Below, piece after piece: positions 27,701 through 37,600 of a stretch of DNA of 64,000 nucleotides; the stretch's first letter is position 1, and each line of letters begins with the position of its first letter. Position numbers and translations under genes: made by a program. This stretch comes from Aquila chrysaetos chrysaetos. Taxonomy: Eukaryota > Chordata > Aves > Accipitriformes > Accipitridae. The notes beneath the pieces are model-generated. The model was not told where the DNA came from and did not search any database. It saw only the letters and a program-made list of their open reading frames with translations. Location: NCBI RefSeq assembly GCF_900496995.4, contig NC_044029.1:1984001-2048000 (forward strand), read 5' to 3'.

Positions 27701-28280
27701 TGTCGTGGTTTAACCCCAGCCAGCAACTAAGCACCACGCAGCCGCTCACTCACTCCCCCCCCACCCAGTGGGATGGGGGAGAAAATCGGGAAAAAGAAGC
27801 AAAACCCACGGGTTGAGATAAGAACAGTTTAATAGAACAGAAAAGAAGAAACGGATAATGATAATGATAACACTAATAAAATGACAACAGCAATAATGAA
27901 AGGATTGGAATGTACAAATGATGCGCAGTGCAATTGCTCACCACCCGCCGACCGGCACCCAGCTAGTCCCCCGAGCGGCGATTCCCCGCCCCCACTTCCC
28001 AGTTCCTATACTAGATGGGACGTCATATGGTATGGAATACCCTGTTGGCCAGTTTGGGTCAGCTGCCCTGGCTGTGTCCTGTGCCAACTTCTTGTGCCCC
28101 TCCAGCTTTCTCGCTGGCTGGGCATGAGAAGCTGAAAAATCCTTGACATTAGTCTAAACACTACTAGCAGCAACTGAAAACATCAGTGTTATCAACATTC
28201 TTCTCATACTGAACTCAAAACATAGCACCGTACCAGCTACTAGGAAGACAGTTAACTCTATCCCAGCTGAAACTAGGACA
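27701..28280 (-). repeat. 3' LTR of the provirus
   Basis: 580 bp, same sequence as the other LTR except for one C. Its outer edge lies 306 bp upstream of the acceptor of the candidate exon at 27159-27395 and in the same orientation, so its promoter would read toward that exon. Confidence 0.95.
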
Positions 28281-28812
28281 GTATCCACCCCTTATTCTAT
28301 ACCATTGACGTCATGCTCAGTTCCCATACCTTTAGTTACATCCTGGTCAATCATCAACACCTTATCTATCACTTTGAGACATATGAACAATGATATATAT
28401 ATATATATATATACATACACAGAGATATCATTCCTTTAGTTTATGGGTTATGTTCATTAAATGTTCATTGAGTTCATTTAGTTCCTGACTCTGGGCTCCA
28501 TCCGTCATACCAGTCTTTCTGGGCAGGAGGGATGGTGCAAAGTCCTCTCAGTCGGTAGAGCAGAGTTGGGCTTCAGTGCAGTATGACGAGCAGTTGACAT
28601 TGGACGCAGCAGGAGGATGGTGTGCACCGTTGGATTGTTGCATGCTGGAGTCAGTTCTGGTTCCATCACTACTGCGCTTCGCTCAGTTTTATCACAGTTT
28701 TTCTTGCTTGATCTAAGTGATTCTTACTATAGTACTATGGATATAGCATATAACAATTATAGTAATGATAATATACAGTAGCAGGGTTATATAGCAACTA
28801 GTATCATACAGT
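28281..28812 (-). other. Provirus 3' noncoding region
   Basis: No ORF of note. Purine-rich AATAAGGGGTGGA lies next to the 3' LTR and is the likely polypurine tract. An (AT)n run lies at 28393-28413. No env remnant is recognisable. Confidence 0.7.
28393..28413. repeat. (AT)n microsatellite
   Basis: About ten AT units within the 3' noncoding part of the provirus. Confidence 0.9.
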
Positions 28813-30876
28813 TTAATTCTGGCTATTCTCACCTAAAATTAAATCCCCTTGAGGCACACATCGGACTTCCCCATCTTTTCGCATCACCCACCAAGTGCAC
28901 CCAGGCCCTTGAGCAAAAGCAATCCCACGAATGGGTTTACCTTTGCCTGAGGCAGGAGTAACCCAGACTGTCTTCCCTAACATATTTTTTGTGTGCACTA
29001 CAGGGACTTTATCCCCTTCTACAGTACGTAAAAATTCTGACTGGGCAGGGCCACCCCGATTGGCAGATCCTCTGGTGTTGACTAACCAGGTGGCTTTTGC
29101 TAAATGTGTATCCCAATGTTTGAAAGTTCCACCCCCCATTGCTCTCAATGTAGTCTTTAACAGTCCATTGTATCGCTCAATTTTCCCAGAGGCTGGTGCA
29201 TGATAGGGGATGTGATACACCCACTCAATGCCATGCTCTTTGGCCCAGGTGTCTATGAGGTTGTTTCGGAAATGAGTCCCGTTGTCTGACTCAATTCTCT
29301 CTGGGGTGCCATGTCGCCACAAGACCTGCTTTTCAAGGCCCAGGATAGTGTTCCGGGCAGTGGCATGGGGTACAGAATATGTTTCCAGCCATCCGGTGGT
29401 TGTTTCCACCATTGTGAGCACATAGCGCTTGCCTTGGCGAGTTTGTGGGAGTGTGATATAGTCAATCTGCCAGGCTTCCCCAAATTTATATTTCAGCCAT
29501 CGTCCTCCATACCACAGGGGTTTTAACCGTTTGGCTTGCTTAATTGCAGCACATGTTTCACATTCATGGATAACCTGTGCAATAGTGTCCATGCTCAAGT
29601 CCACCCCTCGGTCACGAGCCCATCTATATGTTGCATCTCTTCCCTGATGGCCTGAAGCATCATGGGCCCATCGAGCCATAAATAGCTCACCCTTATGTTG
29701 CCAGTCCAAGTCCACCTGAGCCACTTCAATCTTGGCAGCCTGATCCACCTGTTGGTTATTTTGATGTTCTTCAGTGGCCCGACTCTTGGGTACGTGAGCA
29801 TCTACGTGACGTACTTTTACAACCAGATTCTCTAGCCGGGATGCGATATCTTGCCACAGTGCGGCAGCCCAAATGGGTTTACCTCTGCGCTGCCAGTTGC
29901 TCTGCTTCCACTGCTGTAACCACCCCCACAGGGCATTTGCCACCATCCATGAGTCAGTATAGAGATAGAGCACTGGCCACTTTTCTCTTTCAGCAATGTC
30001 TAACGCTAGCTGGATGGCTTTCACCTCTGCAAACTGACTCGATTCACCTTCTCCTTCAGCAGTTTCTGCGACTTGTCGTGTAGGACTCCATACAGCAGCC
30101 TTCCACCTCCGATGCTTTCCCACAATGCGACAGGACCCATCAGTGAACAGAGCATATTGCCTCTCATTTTCTGGCAGTTTATTATACAGCGGGGCTTCTT
30201 CAGCACGCGTTACCTCCTCCTCTGGCGACATTCCAAAATCTTTGCCTTCTGGCCAGTCCGTGATCACTTCTAAAATTCCTGGGCGACTGGGGTTTCCTAT
30301 GCGAGCCCGTTGTGTGATCAGTGCAATCCACTTACTCCACGTGGCATCAGTCGCGTGATGTGTAGAGGAGACCCTCCCTTTGAACATCCAGCCCAGCACT
30401 GGCAGTCGGGGTGCTAAGAGGAGCTGTGTTTCAGTACCAACCACTTCTGAGGCAGCTCGAACTCCTTCATATGCTGCCAATATCTCTTTTTCAGTTGGAG
30501 TATAGCGAGCCTCGGATCCTCTGTATCCTCGACTCCAAAACCCCAGGGGTCGACCTCGGGTCTCCCCGGGTGCTTTCTGCCAGAGGCTCCAGGTAGGGCC
30601 ATTCTCCCCGGCTGCAGTATAAAGCACATTTTTAACATCTTGTCCTGCCCGGACTGGTCCAAGGGCTACTGCATGAACAATCTCCCGTTTAATTTGTTCA
30701 AAGGCTTGCTGTTGCTCAGGGCCCCATTTAAAATCATTCTTCTTCCGGGTCACTTGATAGAGAGGGCTTACAATCAGACTGTAATTTGGAATATGCATTC
30801 TCCAAAAACCCACAACACCTAAGAAAGCCTGTGTTTCCTCTTCCAATTGCCTTGTCAATGCCACCTTCCCTGGCAA
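28813..30876 (-). CDS. Truncated pol: RT C-terminal part, RNase H, integrase
   Basis: 687 codons, uninterrupted. Residues 10-210 match RT thumb/connection (QAFLGVVGFWRMHIP, FKWGPEQQQAFE). RNase H follows with D246 in FTDGS, E284, D308 in YTDS and the HVDAH motif near 357. Integrase has the zinc finger H405-x4-H410 and C439-x2-C442, then D472, D531 and E567, the D,D-35,E spacing, all present. The catalytic palm with its YxDD box is missing, so this cannot be a complete polymerase. The first codons come from the deletion junction with gag. It overlaps the gag-position ORF by about 140 nt in another frame. It could be translated only from its own start or by frameshift; neither is shown. Confidence 0.93.
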   Translation of the reverse strand: MPGKVALTRQLEEETQAFLGVVGFWRMHIPNYSLIVSPLYQVTRKKNDFKWGPEQQQAFEQIKREIVHAVALGPVRAGQDVKNVLYTAAGENGPTWSLWQKAPGETRGRPLGFWSRGYRGSEARYTPTEKEILAAYEGVRAASEVVGTETQLLLAPRLPVLGWMFKGRVSSTHHATDATWSKWIALITQRARIGNPSRPGILEVITDWPEGKDFGMSPEEEVTRAEEAPLYNKLPENERQYALFTDGSCRIVGKHRRWKAAVWSPTRQVAETAEGEGESSQFAEVKAIQLALDIAEREKWPVLYLYTDSWMVANALWGWLQQWKQSNWQRRGKPIWAAALWQDIASRLENLVVKVRHVDAHVPKSRATEEHQNNQQVDQAAKIEVAQVDLDWQHKGELFMARWAHDASGHQGRDATYRWARDRGVDLSMDTIAQVIHECETCAAIKQAKRLKPLWYGGRWLKYKFGEAWQIDYITLPQTRQGKRYVLTMVETTTGWLETYSVPHATARNTILGLEKQVLWRHGTPERIESDNGTHFRNNLIDTWAKEHGIEWVYHIPYHAPASGKIERYNGLLKTTLRAMGGGTFKHWDTHLAKATWLVNTRGSANRGGPAQSEFLRTVEGDKVPVVHTKNMLGKTVWVTPASGKGKPIRGIAFAQGPGCTWWVMRKDGEVRCVPQGDLILGENSQN

Positions 30877-32293
30877 GCGATCCCAGCTGCTTGGCTTCCC
30901 TACCTTCTAATTCCAAGCTATTAGCCCCATTGTCCCAGCATCGGAGAAGCCAGGTGATAATATGCTCACCTATACGGCGGCCAAAATCTTTTCGCATATC
31001 TCGCAGCTCACTCAAGGATAGGGACCGGGTTATTACCTCTGGTTCTGCCTCTTCCTCCTGTTCCCGTGATGGCCCTGGTTCACCTTCATCCTTTGCTAAG
31101 CGAGCTGATTTTTTATATTTCTTTTTCTGTACGGGGGCAACTGATACTGGTGCAGGTTGATCCACTGGTTCAGTTGCAGTATCACTCGCCGGGTTTTGGA
31201 TATCCGCAGCGTCTGTCACCAAGGTTTGGGTAGCAGCATCTGTCGCCAAGGTTTGGGTAGCAGCAGTGCTCGTCGCTGGGGCTGGAGGGACCGCAGTGCC
31301 TGTTGCCAAGGTTTGGGTAGCTGCTGTGCTCGTTGCTGCGGCTGGAGGGGCTGCAGTGCCTGTTGCTGAGGTTTGGGTAGCCACAGTTCTCATTGCCAGG
31401 GCTGGAGGGGTCACGGTACCTGTCACCAAGGTCTGGGTGGCCGCAATGCTCGTCGCCGGGGCTGGAGGGGCCGCAGCGCCCATTGCCGGGGTTTGGGTGA
31501 CCGCAGTGCTCATTGCTTTGTTGTTAGGTCCAGAGACCTTCTCTTCCCCTTGGGGGTGCTGAGTTGTGTCGAACAGGGCTCGATAGGCATGGGCCAGGCC
31601 CCAGCACGTTGCAGTGATTTGTATCTCTCTGGAGCTGCCAGGGTGACAGCATACCTTTTCCAAATATTTTACTAGTTCTTCTGGATTCTGCATTTGTTCA
31701 GGGGTGAATTTCCAAAACACTGGAGGTGCCCACTTTTCTAGGTACTTGCCCATACTACCCCACACACCCTGCCACTCATAATTATCCAGCCTCGGGGCAG
31801 ACCTCTGGGTGATCTTCTTAAATAGTTGTTTAACCTTAAACAAGAGCTGAACCACATTCAGAAGCATGCTAATTCCCAGCAGTAGGGCTAGGACCGTGCT
31901 GGTATCAACATCCCAAGAGTATTCAAATTTTTCAAAATTCCCAAACACCATTGTAACTGGACTGAAGGAGAAAGGAGAGGGGAAGAAAGGTATCCCACTC
32001 ATAGACTGGTTTTCCAAGGAGGAAAGGTAAATGGTATAATTATTAATAGTTTCCCACAGATGGCTCCCGCAGTATAAAGGTGACAATGCTGAGTGCAAAT
32101 ACCGGATTAATTCCACAACTGATGACTTTATCATACCATAAACCAGTGTTATACAATACATCAAAGCAAAAACCTTAATCCACCTCCCACGGATGATAAG
32201 CAGGAGAAGAGGGACTACATACAGCAAGCGAGGTGATACATAACAGAACTTTAAAAACCAGAGCAACAACTCTAAGAACACATAAATCAACAT
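30734..32293 (-). CDS. Gag-position ORF of the provirus, truncated, with membrane segments and repeats
   Basis: 519 codons, open from ATG to stop. Residues 1-60 hold two to three hydrophobic stretches (about 5-18, 22-35, 41-56), and another lies at 132-152. Residues 165-250 look like a globular structural domain with many Trp. Residues 261-360 are four full copies plus partial copies of a 20-residue unit built around ATQT and PPAPA. After a basic stretch (KKKYKKSARLAK) and an acidic stretch comes a segment (about 422-485) that looks like the start of a capsid region. From about residue 486 the frame reads pol DNA out of frame, so the last 30 or so residues are a by-product of the deletion. 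Assignment as gag is by position; I see no capsid major homology region and no zinc knuckle. Confidence 0.7.
   Translation of the reverse strand: MLIYVFLELLLWFLKFCYVSPRLLYVVPLLLLIIRGRWIKVFALMYCITLVYGMIKSSVVELIRYLHSALSPLYCGSHLWETINNYTIYLSSLENQSMSGIPFFPSPFSFSPVTMVFGNFEKFEYSWDVDTSTVLALLLGISMLLNVVQLLFKVKQLFKKITQRSAPRLDNYEWQGVWGSMGKYLEKWAPPVFWKFTPEQMQNPEELVKYLEKVCCHPGSSREIQITATCWGLAHAYRALFDTTQHPQGEEKVSGPNNKAMSTAVTQTPAMGAAAPPAPATSIAATQTLVTGTVTPPALAMRTVATQTSATGTAAPPAAATSTAATQTLATGTAVPPAPATSTAATQTLATDAATQTLVTDAADIQNPASDTATEPVDQPAPVSVAPVQKKKYKKSARLAKDEGEPGPSREQEEEAEPEVITRSLSLSELRDMRKDFGRRIGEHIITWLLRCWDNGANSLELEGREAKQLGSLAREGGIDKAIGRGNTGFLRCCGFLENAYSKLQSDCKPSLSSDPEEE
31214..31513 (-). repeat. 60-bp tandem repeat inside the gag-position ORF
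   Basis: Four complete and two partial copies of a 60-bp unit, each coding 20 residues with a TQT core and a PPA block. Copies differ at several positions, so the array is not newly expanded. It keeps the reading frame throughout. Confidence 0.85.
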
Positions 32294-32388
32294 AATGACC
32301 AGCGACTATAAGACCAATATAATGAATGCTTATAACAAATTTGTTTTAACGAGCTCTGGTCAGGTTTGTCATTATCTCAACCCTTCGG

Positions 32389-32406
32389 GCCCCACGTTGG
32401 GCGCCA
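32389..32406 (-). other. Primer binding site, tRNA-Lys(1,2) type
   Basis: TGGCGCCCAACGTGGGGC in element orientation, 8 nt inside the 5' LTR. This 18-mer is the classical complement of the 3' end of tRNA-Lys(1,2), used by several beta-, lenti- and foamy retroviruses. It confirms the minus orientation. Confidence 0.88.
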
Positions 32407-32414
32407 AAATGGAC

Positions 32415-32995
32415 TGTCGTGGTTTAACCCCAGCCAGCAACTAAGCACCACGCAGCCGCTCACTCACTCCCCCCCCCACCCAGTGGGATGGGGGAGAAAA
32501 TCGGGAAAAAGAAGCAAAACCCACGGGTTGAGATAAGAACAGTTTAATAGAACAGAAAAGAAGAAACGGATAATGATAATGATAACACTAATAAAATGAC
32601 AACAGCAATAATGAAAGGATTGGAATGTACAAATGATGCGCAGTGCAATTGCTCACCACCCGCCGACCGGCACCCAGCTAGTCCCCCGAGCGGCGATTCC
32701 CCGCCCCCACTTCCCAGTTCCTATACTAGATGGGACGTCATATGGTATGGAATACCCTGTTGGCCAGTTTGGGTCAGCTGCCCTGGCTGTGTCCTGTGCC
32801 AACTTCTTGTGCCCCTCCAGCTTTCTCGCTGGCTGGGCATGAGAAGCTGAAAAATCCTTGACATTAGTCTAAACACTACTAGCAGCAACTGAAAACATCA
32901 GTGTTATCAACATTCTTCTCATACTGAACTCAAAACATAGCACCGTACCAGCTACTAGGAAGACAGTTAACTCTATCCCAGCTGAAACTAGGACA
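32415..32995 (-). repeat. 5' LTR of the provirus
   Basis: 581 bp, starting TGTCCTAGTTTC and ending CCACGACA in element orientation. Compared by eye with the other LTR, the only difference is nine instead of eight C in the C-run near the 3' end. It contains a GC box (GGGGGCGGGG) and an ATTAAA poly(A) signal followed by a T-rich stretch. Confidence 0.95.
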
Positions 32996-33000
32996 CTTAC
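32996..33000. repeat. Target site duplication, right copy
   Basis: CTTAC directly after the terminal CA of the right LTR, matching 27696-27700. Confidence 0.9.
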
Positions 33001-36000
33001 ACAGATTTCTGCAGGGCCTCGCTCACGCATTACAACCTGAAGGTTTCTCAGCAAGACTGGAAAGCCAATGTTGGTGATTTATTTATTTACTTTAAAAATC
33101 AACACCTTGCTGCCATTGTTCCGACCCCTGTGAGGTTCAGAGCTCAGTGGAAATCAGGAAGCAGGAGGCACAGCCACTCCACGGCTACTCCAGATCCCGC
33201 TCTGCTGTTAGGGGCCCAGGCTCTGCCCCGATGCAACTCTCTGTTCTTCTGCTATCGTCCTCAGCAATTCTCTTATCTACCAATCAATGGCTTAGAATTT
33301 TTTCGATCTATTTATTCTTTAAATATTTTTGCATTTTCTGAAGAGTTACATTCCATCTTACTAATAGCTCAACTGTATGCGACGCTGTGACATAAAACAA
33401 CAGGGCTTATTATGACAGTATGCCACAAGACTGTGAAGGAAAGCTGCCCTGAGGAGATGGTTCTGCTGCAAGTGATATCACCTCCACTGCCTCCCCCCAA
33501 AACCACAGAAAAATAGAAAGACACCACCTTTGAAGTGTTGATTACCTATAACTGCAAAATAAGGGGACTTCTATACTATATGTGTCTCCTACAAGCATTA
33601 TCTTACTTTTTAACTCTCAGGTTGTGATATTTGCAAGACTGGCAGCAACTGAATACAAAATGTTCCATCCACAAAACTGGACTCTCAAATACAGACAAAT
33701 GCTTCAAATCTGCGATGGTCCCCCAAGCCTCCTCAGGCAATTATGGCAACGCTCACTTGAGACTACAAGTGCTGCTGCATCAAGCACTGAAATATGATGC
33801 AACAACTCAGACTTCAGACATGATCATGTAATGAATTCTTCTACAGGAAACAAAATATTGAACAGTAGAGGATGCCTGAATGGAACTGGTAAGCCATACT
33901 CCTGGCTCATAACTTCTGCAAGAGCAATGAGAGGATCTAACATAATACTACATTTTAGTTGCTCTAAACACAATTCTGTCAGGTACTGTAACTAAGTATC
34001 AAACAAATGCACATGAAGATTGGCAGTTGTCTAAATGTAGATCCCTTAAAAGGGAACAACAGAACAGAAATTGTTCATCAGATCTTTCAGAAGAGGAGCC
34101 TCTAGGAGTTAGGAAATAAACCTCTTTAAAGAAATGTGTGCACCAAGAGTTACTTGAGCTACCCACTAGACAAACAGGTACATACATCAAGGACTCTCAA
34201 GTGTGTCCACTCCAGAGAAAGAGCTGGGTGGCACTGCAGAAAGTTCAGTGAACTATAGTAAAATATTGTTCAATACTAGCCAGTATTGCAGTAGACATCA
34301 TGTTTAACAACAAGCCCCCATCCTCCCTACTTTCATCTTTTTCTTATACAAAATTTTGGCTCATGCTTTTTTGGAAATATCAAATTGATGGAATTTCTAG
34401 GGAGTTAGCTGCCAATACATTATTATATTTCTCTTGCAAACGTACAACACATTGGAGCCTATCGATAATACTGAACATGGAGCTAGCAGCACATAGCTTT
34501 GTCTGGCCATACCTAAAAGGACACAGCTTTTTACTCAGCTTTCCTAGTTGTAATTTGGATTTCTTTGTATATAGATACCCAATAACTAAAGACTGCAGTT
34601 ATCCCATAGTGCCTGACTGTTTTATCATGAACGCTCAGGTAAATGAGAGCATTAATATGTGCCTGTGTACACAGGATGTGAAGTTTATGGCTGTTTTTAA
34701 CTGTCGATATAATCATGAAAAATCCATAAGCACTTATGTTCATATTTTTTAAATACGCTTGCAGTCACTCCTTTCTCCAGTAGACATTGATTTTCACTTT
34801 TAGCAATAAAGAGTCATTCCATAAACTCATCTGAAAGTACACGGAATTGATCATTTCTGAGAAAAAAACCCCAATACAGATACATCACATCAAAGAGACT
34901 ATTGTCTTATTTATCTGTTCACCAGTACAAGGCCTTTTTGCCTATACTAAAACCTCCAGCTTCACTTTCAGTTTGGTCTGCAAGGGAGCATATGCTGCAG
35001 ATGTAAGTGTGTAATGTACAGACTCTGAGAAGGAAAAACTAAGCTAGAGTGTAAAAAGTTTATAAATAAAACCACCCAGAACTCTTGAGTGAAGGCAAGC
35101 TCTCCAAGTTTTTGACTTTGTTTAATCTCATTAGTCCCATCGGTTAACAACAGCTTTCACCATAACCACTTCTTGCAGCCACATCAAAATGATTGTCTAA
35201 AAATTAATACATACAGAAATGCATATATATTGATGATACATAAGTGTACGTAGATATGAATATGAATATATTTATACATACACACATACCCATGAAAGTA
35301 CAAGAGGGTGTGCATGTATGAGAAACTGGGACACTCAGAAAGTGAATGTAATATTTTTAAATTACTAAATTGCAAAGCCGTAACAGTAGTTTCTATCGTG
35401 CTTGATGAAGTTGCAGAAAGCTTTTTTTTTTTTTTTTTTAGGGGGGCCAGGAGGGAGACCCTAAAGATGTATCATTTTAAAAAAAGGCAAAAGCTACTTT
35501 AAAAAGTTGTCAGAGTTCAAAAACATGTCTTTCAAGGTAAGCACACCACCATGGATCATTGCAAAAGGCAAGGAACAGTGGCTAACCCTGCAGCAGCACA
35601 GACAGATGCACTTGACTGCACGATACATGCACAGGCTGTTTCTGCGTGCTTTGCTTTTCCAGCTGACAGCAAAACAACAGCCGAAACAGAAGAAAGTATC
35701 CGAAAAAGAAACTTCTGCAGCAATTACATATTTCTTAAGCTGTGCCAAGAGTTTCAAAATTATAACGGCGAAGGAAAGCAGTATCTAGCTCTCAACACAG
35801 TTTCTCGACAGCAAGGCAGGGAAAGGGTTGCTGAGACGTGCTGAAGGAGGCTGCTTAGCAGCCTAATAGAATTTGTGGTTGGAAACACAGGGACACCTAT
35901 GAATCTGCAGACAATGTTCCTGCTGCAGGCATAATGCCATTCCCAGGTGTTTAGATATAACTACGCTTTGCGGAGAAACAAGCACATGCACCCTTTATTA

Positions 36001-36429
36001 GCAATATGGAAATTTAATTAAATTGTATATCCTGGAACTGTTTCTCCCGGTGAAGTGGACTGAAAGGGGCTTGATAGTCCCTCAGAGCTTTGCAGATGCA
36101 ATGCCCCGAGGAGGAAATCTTAAAGCTTGAAAATGGATACAAACCTGGCTACCCCGGTCCCTCAGGTTTTCCTATCAGACAACCACTTTTTATGCACTCC
36201 CTTGACTGTTACAGATGTTTCCCTTTCTCTCTGCATTTTTCTGTGAAGTGGTTGATTTGCATCTGTTTTCTCTCTGCTGTGCCTGGATCGCCCCCAGGCT
36301 TGTTCTCTCACAGACGCCACCATACCCAAAAATTCTCCCCGAAAACCTAAAATTTTGTATATCCTCCTGAGGCAGTAATCCTCAAAAAAAAACCCAATCC
36401 CCTAATATTCCTCCTCCCCCACAAACACA
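33001..36429. other. Noncoding stretch between provirus and CpG island
   Basis: AT-rich with a T18 run near 35421 and alternating AT/AC tracts near 35225-35290. ORFs up to 150 codons (34300-34752, plus) show no domain and no plausible codon pattern. Confidence 0.6.
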
Positions 36430-37600
36430 GTAATGCCATACAGCAACCACATAACTCAGCAAACTCCTGCCTCTGCCCCAGAACATCACGAGCCAAAACC
36501 GTCCGAGAGAGACGAAAACATAATTTATACCCTGCACGGTCCACGCGTTCGCCCTACCTGGGCTCCAGGCGGAGTTTGCCGCGGGGTGACAGCGAACCAT
36601 CGCTCGCGCCCCGTGCGCCTCCATGTCCCTCCTGCTTGCTGCTGTCCGGGAACCCTCCGTCCTGCAACGCCTCTCCTCTCCGCTGCTGCCCAGCCAGAGC
36701 CTCTGCCGTGTGCTCCTGCTGCCTCCCGAAGCCTGTATGGCACATGCTGGCCACATGCTATAAGCTCAGTCTTGCCATTTAAAGCTTTTTTTTTTTTTAA
36801 TTTTTTTTTTTCCCCCCTCCCTCCTCTCCCACTCCCGCAGCTGGCCCTGACCCCAGCAACGAAGCACACCTCTCCCCTCAGCAGCCAAGATGGAGCGGGA
36901 GCTGCCGCCTCTTCACCCGCCGCCTGTGGCTGCTGCTCCGGCCAAGGCTGCTCCATAAGGAACCGAAATCCCTCGGGGAGAGGGGGAGGGAGGCACCGAC
37001 ACCCGTGGGAGGGTTTGCAAAGCGTTTTTATTCACCTAACGCCTTCTCGGTGCAAAACCCTCCCTGAGGGACGGTGGGAGAGGATAACCGGACACAGCCG
37101 CCTTGCGCGGGGGCCGCCGCGGGGTGGGCCGAACGCTTCTGCGCAGAAGATTGTACATTAAAGAGGAGCGTATAGATGGGGAGAAAGCCCCCCGCGTAGC
37201 GCGTACTACAACGAAACGGAGTCCGAGACGCTCGGGTGACGACAAGTCCCGCCGCTCCGTTACCACCCGAGGGGCTCTCCCGCCTCGCCGGCCCCTGCTC
37301 GGGGCAGGCGGCAGAGCGCCCAGCCGACGAGCCGGGCCTGGCGTTCAGGGAGGGGGACTGCGGCCACCGAGCCCCACGCTCTGCCGCTTTCCTCCAAAAG
37401 CTTAAGCCCGGCTGCGGGCGCCCAGCTTGCTGGAAAACCCCGAAACCCCTTCGCAGACCATCTGTCTGCCTGAACCTCTCTGACAGAGTAACCTTCTGGA
37501 AGGCCTCAGCGTGCCGGGGAGGACGTGCCATGGCTGGACCGGGCAAGGCAGGACACCCCTTGTCTCCTGAGGTAAAACTGCCCCCGTAACAGCTCTGGGT
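36430..37600. promoter_or_regulatory. CpG island, probable promoter
   Basis: A sharp rise in GC and CpG against AT-rich surroundings: the densest parts are around 36540-36730 and 37080-37420, with GC-box-like and purine/pyrimidine-rich tracts. A T-run of two blocks (36787-36812) and a C-run follow one another inside it. The ORFs of 100-260 codons seen here on both strands are side effects of the GC content. It may start transcription on the minus strand toward the candidate exon at 27395, or on both strands. Confidence 0.7.
36558..36756 (-). CDS. Candidate first coding exon in the CpG island
   Basis: A minus-strand frame is open from ATG 36756 to a donor CCCAG|GTAGGG at 36558. An in-frame ATG at 36624 has strong start context (GACATGG). 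From there 22 codons lead to the donor in phase 1, the phase needed by the candidate exon at 27395. Position in a CpG island, start context and phase agree, but all three frames are open here because of base composition and no homology is recognised. Confidence 0.28.

Larger units (their letters stand above)
27696..33000 (-). mobile_element. Recent internally deleted ERVL-like provirus
   Basis: Complete LTR-internal-LTR structure in minus orientation, flanked by the 5-bp duplication CTTAC (27696-27700 and 32996-33000). In element order: 5' LTR 32995-32415, primer binding site 32406-32389, gag-position ORF 32293-30734, pol ORF 30876-28813, about 530 bp of noncoding 3' region, 3' LTR 28280-27701. 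There is no env and no dUTPase. Protease, the RT catalytic palm and most of capsid and nucleocapsid are absent, so it cannot move by itself. The LTRs look identical apart from one C in a homopolymer, which means a very recent insertion. Class is uncertain: the 5-bp duplication and the look of pol suggest avian ERVL, while the Lys-type primer site is more common in ERVK, foamy and lenti groups. Confidence 0.93.

Noticed and set aside
27881..28135. Identical 84-codon plus-strand ORFs in both LTRs (also 32596-32850)
   Set aside because: Antisense ORF within the LTR. Its identity in both copies only reflects the youth of the LTRs, not coding selection.
31157..31675. Plus-strand repetitive ORFs (98-100 codons) over the gag-position repeat
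   Set aside because: Antisense reading of the 60-bp repeat; the provirus structure (primer site, pol, LTR order) fixes the minus strand as coding.
34300..34752. 150-codon plus-strand ORF
   Set aside because: AT-rich chance ORF with no domain and no codon bias. A partly overlapping ORF exists on the other strand.
35868..35930. Possible CR1 3' end (ATAGAATTTGTGGTTGGAAA)
   Set aside because: Resemblance is limited to a short stretch and the conserved GATCATCGAGTCCAACC block is missing.
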